Shown: in pieces, positions 1 to 9,790 of the stretch
How the letters are laid out: each line of letters begins with the position of its first letter
Position numbering within the stretch: position 1 is the stretch's first letter
Origin: Oenanthe sinensis
Lineage: Eukaryota; Streptophyta; Magnoliopsida; Apiales; Apiaceae
Reading direction: 5' to 3'
NCBI GenBank assembly: GCA_028671895.1
Contig: CM053794.1
Location: 44,656,501-44,720,500, forward strand
Length of the DNA stretch: 64,000 nucleotides
Position numbers and translations under genes: made by a program
The notes under the pieces: model-generated
What the model saw: the letters and a program-made list of their open reading frames with translations, nothing else
Database searches by the model: none
What the model was told of the DNA's origin: nothing

Positions 1-1422
1 GACATATGGCCCATCTTTCAAATAATTGTGTTGTCGCTCCTGTTCAGCCTTGAGCCCAATCATGTTCTCAATTGGAACTGGTAATCCAGGTTCCTTCCAA
101 GGAATATTTGCCTTCCAGCAACCCCATGCTTCACCAGAGTTTATCAAGACATTAGTGGTTTGCTCAGAGTTTGTAATGTCTTCAGAGTTTAAATCTTGAG
201 GTTTAGGCTGATCAGAGATTAGGACGTCAGAGTTTAGAGCTGCATCAGAGTTTATCCCTGCAGTGTTTGCAGCCTCAGAGTTTGCAAGTTTGACTAATCT
301 TCTCCTCTTTTTCTTTACCTCAGCCCCAGTCTCAGAAGCCTGTTCAACTGTCGTTCTTTTAGCAAAAACGAACTCTTCATCAGAATCTGTATTTTCATCA
401 ATTAATTTCCTCTTTTTGAGAGTAGATTCTGTTACTGACTTCCCCTTCCTTTTGCTGGAACCCTGTTGAGAGGTGTGTTTTGCAACTACAGTCTGTTGAG
501 AGACTGTAGAGGTTGGCAAAGGTGTTTGGGAGTCAGTGTTTGGAGGGTGGCTTGGGTTTGAATCAGAGGGTGCTAAACTCTGATCCATAGCCACTGAGAT
601 GAAATCCCTGCCATACATGGTAGGCATTCTCTGATTTAAGAGAAGCCTGACCCATGTGGGATAAAAGAGAGAAGAGAGATTACCTTTCTTAGTGTCCTTC
701 CTAGCTAGGTCAGCAAAAATTCTTTTGTTCATACAAAAACTAGCTAAACTCTGATCATTCTCAAGACTTACATTAGGCAACAAATAATTAAAAATTAACT
801 GAAGAAATCTAGCAAAGTATATGGTGTGAACATCATCATTAATTTTGCTAGCTAGCTGCCTAATTATTAAACAAGGAAAATTGAAATTGAGATTATGGGT
901 CAGAGAATACCCAATCTGTTGTGCTAGTTGTGGGATTGCATCAAAATTTGTGCATTTGCCTGTGAAGGCCCTTGTAATGCAATCGAAGAAAAAACTCCAT
1001 TCTCTTCGAAGATTGGGTCTTGTCAGGCTCCCTAACTTTGATAGGCTTCCTCCATAGCCTATAAACCTGAAAAACCCCTTGACCTGTTCATCTCCAACAA
1101 GGTCATCATACACAGCCACTTCTGGTAGATGTAGAGCTTGTCTCACCACAGCAGGAGTAATTGTGTGTTTTCCATTGCATTGAAATGTGATAATGGGTTC
1201 TTCATCATCACCAGCATTGTTGTACGTAGCAGTGGACCATATTCTTACCAGAGATTGAGCAGAAAAGTTTAATGGTTCCTGGAGTGCATAGCCAATATAA
1301 CTTTGTGCTAGAAAATCCTGGACAACATGAAAATCTTCAGGTGCATCCGTCTTATTTAACAAAGAAATATAGTTTGTGGCAGCAAAAGTATAGTTTTGGA
1401 AGGTTTGTCCTTTGGATGCCAT
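1..1422 (-). CDS. Third ORF downstream of pol (env-position protein), N-terminal 474 codons, partial
   Basis: Open on the minus strand from an ATG at 1422 to the window edge without a stop, in one frame. The N-terminal roughly 270 residues look globular (start MASKGQTFQNYTFAATNY; later RQALHLPE and ARFLQLIF). From memory they resemble the uncharacterised extra ORF of asterid copia elements that databases mislabel in various ways. The C-terminal half is low-complexity, rich in S/T/K, with basic clusters (KKRK and KKKRRR) that could be nuclear-localisation signals, followed by repeats of N-S-D or N-S-E encoded by AACTCTGA. I see no transmembrane segment or signal peptide in the visible part, so 'envelope' is only positional. 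It is separated from pol by 535 bp rather than by a single stop codon. Function unknown. Confidence 0.7.
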   Translation of the reverse strand, partial: MASKGQTFQNYTFAATNYISLLNKTDAPEDFHVVQDFLAQSYIGYALQEPLNFSAQSLVRIWSTATYNNAGDDEEPIITFQCNGKHTITPAVVRQALHLPEVAVYDDLVGDEQVKGFFRFIGYGGSLSKLGSLTRPNLRREWSFFFDCITRAFTGKCTNFDAIPQLAQQIGYSLTHNLNFNFPCLIIRQLASKINDDVHTIYFARFLQLIFNYLLPNVSLENDQSLASFCMNKRIFADLARKDTKKGNLSSLFYPTWVRLLLNQRMPTMYGRDFISVAMDQSLAPSDSNPSHPPNTDSQTPLPTSTVSQQTVVAKHTSQQGSSKRKGKSVTESTLKKRKLIDENTDSDEEFVFAKRTTVEQASETGAEVKKKRRRLVKLANSEAANTAGINSDAALNSDVLISDQPKPQDLNSEDITNSEQTTNVLINSGEAWGCWKANIPWKEPGLPVPIENMIGLKAEQERQHNYLKDGPYV

Positions 1423-1957
1423 TGAAACAAGAAAGAGTTGCAGGTTAGAGCAGTTTAGGGTTTGTGCGTAAGTGAGAAGTAATAGATACAGATGATTAAT
1501 TCAAAATGACAATATGAATTAAACTGTGCCCTTTCAATTGCATAAAAACTGTAGTGGGACACGTGGCAAAAGCTGATTGGAAAAACAATTATTAGTACAA
1601 GTCTCAAAATTCAGCAAGTGTTTGTGTACTGTGTAATGATATGAATCGACAGTCGTGAGAAACACGCGCTTTATTATAAATCCAACCAGAGAATAATAAT
1701 TATGATGTCACAAAAAGAAATATAATGTCATAAATGTGATCTCAGAGTTTACCACGTAATCAGAGTTTACAGATCAGAGTTTGTATGAGTCAGAGTTTAG
1801 TATGTACTGTCAGAGTTTACCACATACTTTGACAGAGTTTACCATAAATACTGAGAACTTGTGATCAAAGATTAGTTGATATAATGATCAGAGTTTACTC
1901 TATTTTCATCAGAGTTTACCCCATACTCTGACATAGACTCTGATTGTCTGAAACTTG
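1423..1957 (-). other. Non-coding spacer between pol and third ORF, with repeated motif and promoter-like signals
   Basis: No ORF is seen. The part nearest pol (1740-1925) holds seven copies of TCAGAGTTT (plus strand). The part before the third ORF carries, on the minus strand, a CCAAT box (1576-1580), a perfect G-box CACGTG in ABRE-like context (1560-1565), and AAACCCTAA (telo-box, 1455-1463) 33 bp before the ATG. A weak TATA-like TTTATAATA lies near 1671-1680, upstream of the G-box. These resemble a plant gene promoter and 5' leader, but no promoter activity is shown. Confidence 0.5.
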
Positions 1958-4900
1958 CTAAGTTGAGCCACTTGACACCATCCCTAATTCAGAAACTAGT
2001 CTGTTAAATGTTGCTTCAGGCAGAGGTTTTGTGAAGATATCTGCTAACTGTTGATCTGTAGGAACAAAATGCAATTCAATTGTGCCTTCTTCCACATGTT
2101 CCCTTATGAAGTGATATCTGATACTGATGTGCTTTGTCAGAGAATGTTGAACTGGATTCCCTGTCATTGCAATAGCACTTTGGTTATCACAATAAATAGG
2201 AATTTTTGAGAATTTCAAACCATAGTCTAGCAATTGATTTCTCATCCATAAAATTTGTGCACAGCAGCTTCCAGCAGCAATATATTCAGCCTCTGCAGTT
2301 GATGTTGAAATTGACTTCTGTTTCTTGCTTTGCCATGATACAAGTCTTCCACCTAAAAATTGACAACTCCCACTTGTGCTTTTCCTGTCAATCTTGCATC
2401 CTGCAAAGTCAGCATCTGAATATCCTATCAATTTGAAATCAGACTCCCTAGGATACCACAAGCCAAGATTAGCAGTGCCCTTGAGATATCTGAAAATCCT
2501 TTTCACAGCAATCAAATGAGGTGCTCTTGGATTTGCTTGAAATCTAGCACATAGACATGTGGCAAACATTATGTCTGGTCTACTTGCAGTTAAATAAAGT
2601 AGAGAACCAATCATTCCTCTGTATGCTGTAATATCAACAGGTTCTCCAGTGTCTTGATCAAGTTTTGTTGCAGTAGCCATGGGAGTTGTAGCAGATGCAG
2701 AATCTTGCATTTGAAATTTAGTGAGTAGATTCTTTGTGTATTTAGACTGATTAATGAAGATCCCTTCTTCAGTCTGTTTCACTTGTAAACCCAGAAAATA
2801 ACTCAATTCTCCCATCATACTCATTTGATACCTGGACTGCATTAACTTTGAAAATCTTTCACAGAGTTTCTCATTAGTGGAACCAAATATAATATCATCA
2901 ACATATATTTGAACCAATAATAAATCCTTACCTTGAGTTCTATAAAACAAGGTTTTATCAATTGTTCCTCTAGTGAAACCATTTTCAAGTAAGAATAGAG
3001 CCAGAGTTTCATACCAGGCCCTTGGTGCTTGCTTTAGTCCATATAAAGCTTTATCCAGTCTGTAGACATGATTTGGGTATTTTGGATTGACAAAACCAGG
3101 TGGTTGTTCAACATAGACTTCTTCTTCAAGTTCACCATTTAAAAATGCACTTTTAACATCCATTTGGTAGACCTTGAATTTCTTATTTGCAGCATAAGCA
3201 AGAAAAATTCTGATTGCCTCAAGTCTAGCTACAGGAGCATAGGTTTCATCATAATCAATCCCCTCCTGTTGTGAATAACCTTTGGCTACCAGTCTTGCCT
3301 TGTTTCTTGTAATTATTCCATCAGAGTCTGTCTTGTTCCTGAATACCCATTTTGTGCCAACAATAGATCTGTTCTTTGGCCTTGGAACTAGGGTCCAAAC
3401 TTCATTCCTTTCAAACTCGTTCAATTCTTCCTGCATTGCAGTAATCCAATCTGCATCTTTCAAAGCATCTTCAATCCTTTTTGGTTCTGTTTGTGAAAGA
3501 AAACTATGAAATAGACATTCATTTTGAGTAGCTTTTCTTGTTTTTATTCCACTCTCCAGATCACCTATGATTAAATCAGGTGTGTGATCTTTGGTCCATT
3601 TTCTTGGATGTGGAAAGTTCCTTGAACTAGATGCTCCCCCATGATCTGTGCCTTCATAGAATGATCCTTCTGTAAATGATGATCCTCCCCTTGAAGATGT
3701 GTTTCCATCAGTGTTTGATGTCTCAGAGTTTATGTACTCAGAGTTTGAATTATCAGAGATTGAGGTATCAGTGTTTGTGGTCTCAGAGTTTGAAAGATCA
3801 GAGTTTGTGTTGTTCAGAGTTTGGTCAGACTCTGATATTTCAATTGTTGAATCTCCAATGTCAGTATGTGATTGTTGTTGCTCCCCCTCAACATGTGCAG
3901 TTTCTTCAATTTCTATTTCAATCATTTCTGAATCAGAGTTTAAAGAATCAGAGTTTACCTCTCCAGGATTTGGTTGATCAGTGTTTATCTCGTCAGAGTT
4001 TGGTTCAACAGAGTTTATTTTCTGCAGTTCATTCTCAAATCTCAGTGTTTCTTGTGCATCTTTATCATATAACCCAGCTATCTTCCCTTCATCAAAGGAG
4101 ACATTAATTGATTCCATGACTGTCCTTGTCCTTAAATTGAATACTTTGAATGCCCTTGAAGAGGTTTTAGAAGTTGTTGCATATCCAATAAAAATTCCCT
4201 CATCTGCTTTAAGTTCAAACTTCTTCAATTGTTCAGGATGTGTCTTGAGAATAAAACACTTGCTTCCAAAGATGTGAAAGTACTTGACATTAGGCTTTCT
4301 TCCTTTCAAAGATTCATATGGAGTCATTCCATGTTTGTTAATTAAGGAACAATTCTGAGTGATGCATGCAGTGTTCACAGCTTCTGCCCAAAAATAAGTA
4401 GGTAGCTTTGCTCCTTCGAGCATTGTTCTGGCAGCTTCTATTAGAGTTCTGTTCTTTCTTTCAACAACACCATTTTGTTGAGGTGTGCCAGGTGCTGAGA
4501 ATTGTTGAGTGATGCCTTTTGTTGAGCAGAATTCCTCCATTGTAGAGTTCTTAAACTCTGTTCCATTGTCACTCCTTAGATTCTTTACTTTATGAGTTGA
4601 TCCATTCTCAATCATTGCAATATGATCAATAATTGTTTCTGCAGTTTCATCCTTCTTGTGCAAAAAGTATACCCAAGTAAATCTAGTGAAATCATCAACT
4701 ATTACCAGAGTGTATTTCTTCTTTCCAATGGACATTATGTTAACTGGACCAAATAAGTCAAGATGCAATAGATGAAAAGGTTGATCAATAGAGTTTTCAG
4801 TTTTGTTCTTGAAAGATGTCTTCCTTTGTTTGGCCTTTTGACATGAATCACAGAGTCCATCAGGATGAAATTGAACTTTTGGAAGACCTCTAACTAGGTC

Positions 4901-5377
4901 CTTCTTTACCAATTCATTAATGTTTCCAAAGTTCAAGTGACACAACTTTTTGTGCCAATTCCAGCTTTCCATTGGTGATGCCTTTCCAAGTAGACAGGTC
5001 AAGGGACCATTAGAATTAACATCCAAGCTAGCTTCAAATAGGTTGTTATGTCTGTGGCCAATAAGAGCTACTTTTCCATTTTTCTTGTTTTTCACTTCAC
5101 AATGAGTTCCATGAAATTCCACAGAGAAACCTTTGTCTGTCATTTGACTCACACTGAGCAGATTATGTTTGAGTCCTTCAACCAAAGCTACATTTTCAAT
5201 GATGACATTTCCAATCACAATGTTGCCATATCCCAGTATTCTTCCTATGTTGCCATCTCCATAAGATACTGCTGGGCCAGCCTTCTCCTCAAACTCTGAA
5301 AGCAGGGATTTATTTCCAGTCATATGTGCAGAACATCCACTATCAATTACCAGAATGTTTTTCCTGTTTCCCTGCAA
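1958..5377 (-). CDS. pol: Ty1/copia pol polyprotein (protease, integrase, reverse transcriptase, RNase H)
   Basis: About 1,139 codons open. Domains in order: aspartic protease around DSGCSAHMTG (residues ~12-22); GAG_pre-integrase zinc region with HKKLCHL and CDSCQKAK; integrase core with LHLDLFGP, LRSDNGTEF and ERKNRTL supplying the D, D, E residues; a long S/T/N-rich linker with N-S-D/E repeats; reverse transcriptase with YVDD near residue 825; RNase H with YSDADFAG, AEAEYIA and YCDNQSAIA; ending soon after LADIFTKPLP. The first codon of the open stretch at 5377 is TTG, not ATG. Two in-frame stops (TAA 5396-5398, TGA 5378-5380) separate it from gag in the same frame, so expression needs readthrough, splicing or reinitiation. 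No internal stop or frameshift is seen. It copies element RNA into DNA and integrates it. Confidence 0.93.
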   Translation of the reverse strand: MQGNRKNILVIDSGCSAHMTGNKSLLSEFEEKAGPAVSYGDGNIGRILGYGNIVIGNVIIENVALVEGLKHNLLSVSQMTDKGFSVEFHGTHCEVKNKKNGKVALIGHRHNNLFEASLDVNSNGPLTCLLGKASPMESWNWHKKLCHLNFGNINELVKKDLVRGLPKVQFHPDGLCDSCQKAKQRKTSFKNKTENSIDQPFHLLHLDLFGPVNIMSIGKKKYTLVIVDDFTRFTWVYFLHKKDETAETIIDHIAMIENGSTHKVKNLRSDNGTEFKNSTMEEFCSTKGITQQFSAPGTPQQNGVVERKNRTLIEAARTMLEGAKLPTYFWAEAVNTACITQNCSLINKHGMTPYESLKGRKPNVKYFHIFGSKCFILKTHPEQLKKFELKADEGIFIGYATTSKTSSRAFKVFNLRTRTVMESINVSFDEGKIAGLYDKDAQETLRFENELQKINSVEPNSDEINTDQPNPGEVNSDSLNSDSEMIEIEIEETAHVEGEQQQSHTDIGDSTIEISESDQTLNNTNSDLSNSETTNTDTSISDNSNSEYINSETSNTDGNTSSRGGSSFTEGSFYEGTDHGGASSSRNFPHPRKWTKDHTPDLIIGDLESGIKTRKATQNECLFHSFLSQTEPKRIEDALKDADWITAMQEELNEFERNEVWTLVPRPKNRSIVGTKWVFRNKTDSDGIITRNKARLVAKGYSQQEGIDYDETYAPVARLEAIRIFLAYAANKKFKVYQMDVKSAFLNGELEEEVYVEQPPGFVNPKYPNHVYRLDKALYGLKQAPRAWYETLALFLLENGFTRGTIDKTLFYRTQGKDLLLVQIYVDDIIFGSTNEKLCERFSKLMQSRYQMSMMGELSYFLGLQVKQTEEGIFINQSKYTKNLLTKFQMQDSASATTPMATATKLDQDTGEPVDITAYRGMIGSLLYLTASRPDIMFATCLCARFQANPRAPHLIAVKRIFRYLKGTANLGLWYPRESDFKLIGYSDADFAGCKIDRKSTSGSCQFLGGRLVSWQSKKQKSISTSTAEAEYIAAGSCCAQILWMRNQLLDYGLKFSKIPIYCDNQSAIAMTGNPVQHSLTKHISIRYHFIREHVEEGTIELHFVPTDQQLADIFTKPLPEATFNRLVSELGMVSSGST

Positions 5378-5395
5378 TCAGTAAATGCAATTTAA

Positions 5396-7648
5396 TTAGA
5401 AGATTTTGGGGACCCAAACTAGTTTGGGTCCTTTCTTTGAAAACTTGTTAACTTTTGCAGCAGAAGTTCTTTTGTCAGAGTTTGTGTTAACAGAGTTTAC
5501 ATGATCAGAGTTTGCATTCACAGAGTTTGTACTGTCAGAGTTTACACTCCTTTTATCAGACTTTATCACATACATTTGCTTGACAGTATGTTTTGGAGAA
5601 TCACTCTTTTGAGGCTTTGGTTTGTAAGAATTGTAATACAAATTATGATAATCTTTGCATGTATAAATGGAATGCCATAAACTACCACAATGAAAACAGG
5701 GATTGTATCTTGTTTGTTTTCTAGCCTCAAACCTAGGTCTTTCAGATTCTTTCTTTTTCTTTTGTTTGCAGTCAATAGCAAGGTGATTAGAATTACCACA
5801 AGTAAAACAGATTTTCCTAGGAGCATCAGGGATATTTATGTAATTATTCTCCTTAGTAATTCCTACTTTACCATTCCTATTTCTTTTCACCTTCTTAGTT
5901 TTATTAGTGACTGCCTTCAACTTTTCTTTAAGTTGCTTCTGTGAAAGTAACCCTACATTCACCTTCTTAAGATCTAGCACACTATTATTTTTAGAGCATT
6001 CAGGGAGAGTTTTCTTATCATTACTAGCTCTAACAAACTTCACAGGTTCACTCAATGTTCCTTTTGTGTGTGAATTAGTATGAATTTTTTTATCAGATTC
6101 ATAACCTAAGGCAGATGTCCAATTCTTTTCAGAAAGCATTTGTTGGACCTTCTTACCAGAGTTTGTCCAAACTCTGAAGGTCTCTTTTTCCTTAGCTATC
6201 TCAGATTTCAAATATGTGACTTGTATTTCCAACTGAGTTTGCATGTGTATAGCATTCTCACAGTCTTTCTTAAAACTAAGCATGTGAATAAGTTCAGTTT
6301 CAAGAAAGTCATTCCTAGCATTCAGAGTTTGTATTTCAGATTTTAATCTTTCATTCTCAAGAGATTGTGATTTAAAGCTAACATGCAGATTTCTAAGAAA
6401 AGACTTTAGTTCATGAATATCTTCAGTATCAAAATTGAAAACAGAGTTTGGTACCTTGTCAGAGTTTAAAATGGGAGAATTAGAGTTTGCCATGAGAGCA
6501 TAGTTAGTTTCTTCTTCAGAGTCTGAGGAATCCATCCAATCGTTCTTTGATGTGATGAGAGCTTTCCCAGATTCCTTGCTTCTGCACTCAGTAGCAAAGT
6601 GTCCCATCTTGTTGCACTTGTAACACTTGACCTTTGATTTATCAAGAATTTTTGATTTTGCATCTCTATTTTCCCTTTTTCTGAATCTGTCTTTCTTGTC
6701 TGTCTCACTAAGCTTCTTCTGAAAGTTTCCTTGCTTCCTAAATTTTCTGTATTTCTTGAAGCTTTTGACAAACATAGCAAACATCTCCATCATGTCAGAG
6801 TCTGAAGAATTTTCAGAGTTTTCATCAGAGTTTGCCTCAAACTCTGATTCACTGCTATCTTGGAGTACTACTTCTTTCCCTTTCCTTGTTGAAACCTTAA
6901 GCACCTTTTCTTTTGGTTCTTCAATTTTTGCTTCAACATTCAAAGCAATAGGTCTTGCCTTGTTACTCTTTCTATTTCTTCTTTGCTGTAACTCCAGATC
7001 ATGAGTTTTCAATTTGCCATAAACTTCATCTAAGGACATCTCATCCAAGTCAGCCCTGTCTCTTATCAAGGATGTCTGCAGATCCCATTCTTCTGGAAGA
7101 GCCCTCAGAAATTTGGTGTTTGAATCTTCATTGTCATATACTTTATCCACCAAAGCTAAGTTATTCAACAGAGTTAGAAATCTATCATAGATATCTGTGA
7201 GGGACTCATTCTGCTTAGCCTCAAAGTATTCATATTCTTGGATTAGAACAGATCTTCTATTTTTCTTTATCTCCTTGGTTCCTTGACATTGAACCTCCAG
7301 TGCATCCCAGATTTCTTTGGCAGTTTTGCAAGCTATTACCCTGTTAGACATTACAGAGTCAAGACTGTTATGTAGAATATTTCTTACCTTTGCATCTTTC
7401 AAGACTTCCTGTTTTTCTTCATTAGTCCATTCTTTCTTGTCCTTCAGGGTGTAATACTCAGGGATTTGTCTTCCTTCCACAATTGTAGAAGGCACCAGTT
7501 TGGTTGGTAGGTACTGACCTGTATGGATCCTATCTAAGTAATCAGGATCAGTTGCTTCTAAGAACATCATCATCTTCACCCTCCATGTAGGGTATTCAGC
7601 CTTCTTCAATATTGGAATTCTGATGCTCTCATACTTGTTTCCAGACAT
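5396..7648 (-). CDS. gag: Ty1/copia gag (nucleocapsid) protein, 750 aa
   Basis: Begins ATG at 7648, 37 bases downstream of the PBS on the minus strand, with MSGNKYESIRIPILKK. The first ~230 residues match the UBN2/gag_pre domain of copia gag (KEIWDALEVQ, LTDIYDRFLTLLNNL). An acidic-serine stretch with N-S-D/E repeats follows. There are three CCHC-type zinc knuckles: CYKCNKMGHFATEC, CFTCGNSNHLAIDC and CFHCGSLWHSIYTC. A heptad-like region (SQSLENERLKSEIQTL) may be a coiled coil. It ends KGPKLVWVPKIF, the usual gag end in this lineage, then TAA. The protein packages element RNA into virus-like particles. Length is large for copia gag and fits Sireviruses. Intact. Confidence 0.92.
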   Translation of the reverse strand: MSGNKYESIRIPILKKAEYPTWRVKMMMFLEATDPDYLDRIHTGQYLPTKLVPSTIVEGRQIPEYYTLKDKKEWTNEEKQEVLKDAKVRNILHNSLDSVMSNRVIACKTAKEIWDALEVQCQGTKEIKKNRRSVLIQEYEYFEAKQNESLTDIYDRFLTLLNNLALVDKVYDNEDSNTKFLRALPEEWDLQTSLIRDRADLDEMSLDEVYGKLKTHDLELQQRRNRKSNKARPIALNVEAKIEEPKEKVLKVSTRKGKEVVLQDSSESEFEANSDENSENSSDSDMMEMFAMFVKSFKKYRKFRKQGNFQKKLSETDKKDRFRKRENRDAKSKILDKSKVKCYKCNKMGHFATECRSKESGKALITSKNDWMDSSDSEEETNYALMANSNSPILNSDKVPNSVFNFDTEDIHELKSFLRNLHVSFKSQSLENERLKSEIQTLNARNDFLETELIHMLSFKKDCENAIHMQTQLEIQVTYLKSEIAKEKETFRVWTNSGKKVQQMLSEKNWTSALGYESDKKIHTNSHTKGTLSEPVKFVRASNDKKTLPECSKNNSVLDLKKVNVGLLSQKQLKEKLKAVTNKTKKVKRNRNGKVGITKENNYINIPDAPRKICFTCGNSNHLAIDCKQKKKKESERPRFEARKQTRYNPCFHCGSLWHSIYTCKDYHNLYYNSYKPKPQKSDSPKHTVKQMYVIKSDKRSVNSDSTNSVNANSDHVNSVNTNSDKRTSAAKVNKFSKKGPKLVWVPKIF

Positions 7649-7684
7649 GATTATTTGATCTTTTTGAGTTGAAATTTACAACCT

Positions 7685-7696
7685 GCTCTGATACCA
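7685..7696 (-). other. Primer binding site, initiator tRNA-Met
   Basis: Minus strand reads TGGTATCAGAGC, the standard plant copia PBS complementary to the 3' end of tRNA-iMet, two bases inside the LTR edge. Confidence 0.93.
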
Positions 7697-7698
7697 AT

Positions 7699-8236
7699 TG
7701 TTTCCCAGAATAATCAATCTATTACAGAAGGGGGTTGAATGTAATAGTGCCTGTAAATCGATTATGAACACAAGTATATTGAATGGAATACTGTTTTGTA
7801 TTAATAATGAACTTGAATACAAAACTCTCTCAAGATATTAAGTTCTTAAGAGCTGCTAGGTTACAAGATATTGTTTTTATGAATTCGATGTTTAATTATA
7901 ACCTATCTCTGTGTTTATATAGACACAGCTACAAATACAATTACAAAACAGATTATGATAAGAATAGATTTAATAAGGTAATTTGACTTGCACTTGAATT
8001 CCTTCTTACTATCCAAATCAGACTCTGATTTGTCTGTTTCCTTTTCTGATAAACTCTGGAGCTAAACTCTGTCGGTTTGTCATTCTCTGATTTGAGCATT
8101 CTCTGTTAGAGTAAACTCTGATTGAGTATTCTCTGGTAGAGTAAACTCTGACCGACAGCTTCCTTAAACGCTGATGACGTCAGCATAAACTCTGTTTAGT
8201 AATCTCTGACAATCACCAGTGTTTGCATTCCTAACA
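7699..8236 (-). repeat. 5' LTR of the Sirevirus-like element (538 bp)
   Basis: Bounded by TG...CA: the plus strand runs from TGTTTCCCAG to CATTCCTAACA. It adjoins the PBS. It contains the GAAGGGGGTTGAATG block shared with the solo LTR at 47814. The U3 part (about 7922-8236) carries several AAACTCTG copies, the same motif found across the element, and a palindromic TGACGTCA. Confidence 0.9.
7914..7921 (-). promoter_or_regulatory. LTR TATA box
   Basis: TATATAAA on the minus strand, about 315 bp inside the LTR; transcription would start near 7885. Upstream at 8175-8182 is TGACGTCA, a bZIP (TGA/C-box) type site. Confidence 0.6.
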
Positions 8237-8894
8237 ATTTTCATGGTCGACTATGTGTATATGTAAACATATGACATGGATTGAATAAATTAATAATATG
8301 ATATGAGTTTAATTTTAAATTTTTAATAATAATTTTGGAGATAATAATATAAATATTGTATTATATATATATATATAGTTGAAGAGATTTAAAATTTATA
8401 TTTAAATATTAGACTTTAATATTTTGTTATTGAGATTCGAACATTAAATTTATATAAATATTTTTAAAATTATAAATAGTACATATAATATAATAATTTA
8501 TTTAATAAAATAAATTATGTTTAATATTTACACTTTAAAGTTTTATATAAAAAAACTAAAAAGAAGAAAAGGGGTTAAAAAAAATACTAACGTGGCAACA
8601 CGGGAAGGAAGTTGATATCAAAGACCCTGGAATAATATCGTCCTCGAAGTCCTCCTCACGTCATAAAACCTGTTCGAGAGTATATTATGTGTTCTTAAAA
8701 TTAATAGATTGGTTTAATTGATTTTGGATTAATATTTAGAGTATTAGTTTATATTATTAATTTTTAATTTGATCTGTTTATTAGTGGTTAAAGATGCGTC
8801 TGTCATGTTCTTATGATTTTTTGCCGCAGAGTATATTGATATAATATGTGATAATATGGGTTGAGATTCGATCATTTGATTTTTGGTAGTCTGT

Positions 8895-9165
8895 TTTATT
8901 TTTATTATATATAGGATATAATATAATCATTTTTATTCTTATTGTATATAGGATATAATATAATATGAAATTTAAATAAATTTAAATATGTTGTTCTTTT
9001 TTTTCTTATTATATATAGGATATAATATAATCTTTTTATTCTTATTGTATATAGGATATAATATAATATGAAATTTAAATAAAATTAAATATATTATTAA
9101 TGAGTATCGAACTTTTGATCTTGGTGGTATTTTCTTTTACTCTTGTTATATATAGGATATAATGT
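8895..9165. repeat. Tandem repeat, ~105-bp unit with TATATAGGATATAATATAAT core
   Basis: The core occurs five times, spaced alternately about 40 and 65 bp; two adjacent ~105-bp units are nearly identical (TTTTATTCTTATTGTATATA through the AAATTTAAATAAA tail), followed by a diverged half unit. Confidence 0.7.
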
Positions 9166-9790
9166 AGTTGCATAGTAAAGTGCATTTCGAAAATTTTGGA
9201 TATTTTTCTGATATGTACCAAATTTAAAAGTTATTTACAAATATATCATATTTTTAGTTGTATTTTCTAATATGTCCCATACACAATTTTTTTCATCTTA
9301 ATAATTTTTAAAAGGACATTTTTATCCTTGTAACTTAAAATAATTGAAATTTTAAAATAAATATAATATAAATGCAATATATAAATAATATTTATAAATT
9401 CAATCCTTTAAATCTAAATTTGAGACCAAATTATTTTATTGCATAATTCTAACATTCATTAAACATATAAAATTTAAAATAAAATATCTCCTTACAATTT
9501 TGGTTTCACAAAAAATTATAAATAAGAATGAATAAATAGTGTTAAAATATAATCAACCCATATTTTATATTGTATATACATATAATGAGATTCGAGAATT
9601 TAATAATATCATTATTTAAATAACCAGATAATAATAAAACATGTATTATAACACTCATCTTCAAAAAAACTGAATTACGTACTATAAAATTAAGACTTGT
9701 GAAAATAAAATAATTATATATCAACTCATTAATTATTAGTTACAAGTCATATAAATTACGTTAAGTAAATATAATAGCATATTAGTCTTA

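Larger units (their letters stand above)
1..8236 (-). mobile_element. Sirevirus-like Ty1/copia LTR retrotransposon, 3' part cut by window edge
   Basis: Read on the minus strand the order is 5' LTR (7699-8236), tRNA-iMet primer binding site, gag (7648-5396), pol (5377-1958), a non-coding spacer, and a third ORF (1422 to beyond base 1). The 3' LTR lies outside the window. Protease-integrase-RT-RNase H order is diagnostic of Ty1/copia. A very long gag with three zinc knuckles and an extra ORF after pol are features of the Sirevirus lineage; that assignment is inference. gag and pol are each open over their full length, so this is a fairly young copy, but LTR divergence cannot be measured here. 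The base after the LTR begins ATTTT, the expected left half of a 5-bp target duplication. Confidence 0.9.

Noticed and set aside
1739..1925. Regularly spaced short repeats that could suggest a CRISPR-like array
   Set aside because: Repeat is only 9 bp with irregular spacing and the genome is eukaryotic; it belongs to the retrotransposon.
3676..4277. Plus-strand ORFs opposite the pol linker, rich in S, E, L
   Set aside because: Antisense shadows of the TCAGAGTTT-rich linker; open only because the repeated word lacks stops.
7685..7697. tRNA-like sequence
   Set aside because: It is the 12-nt primer binding site only; no tRNA cloverleaf around it.
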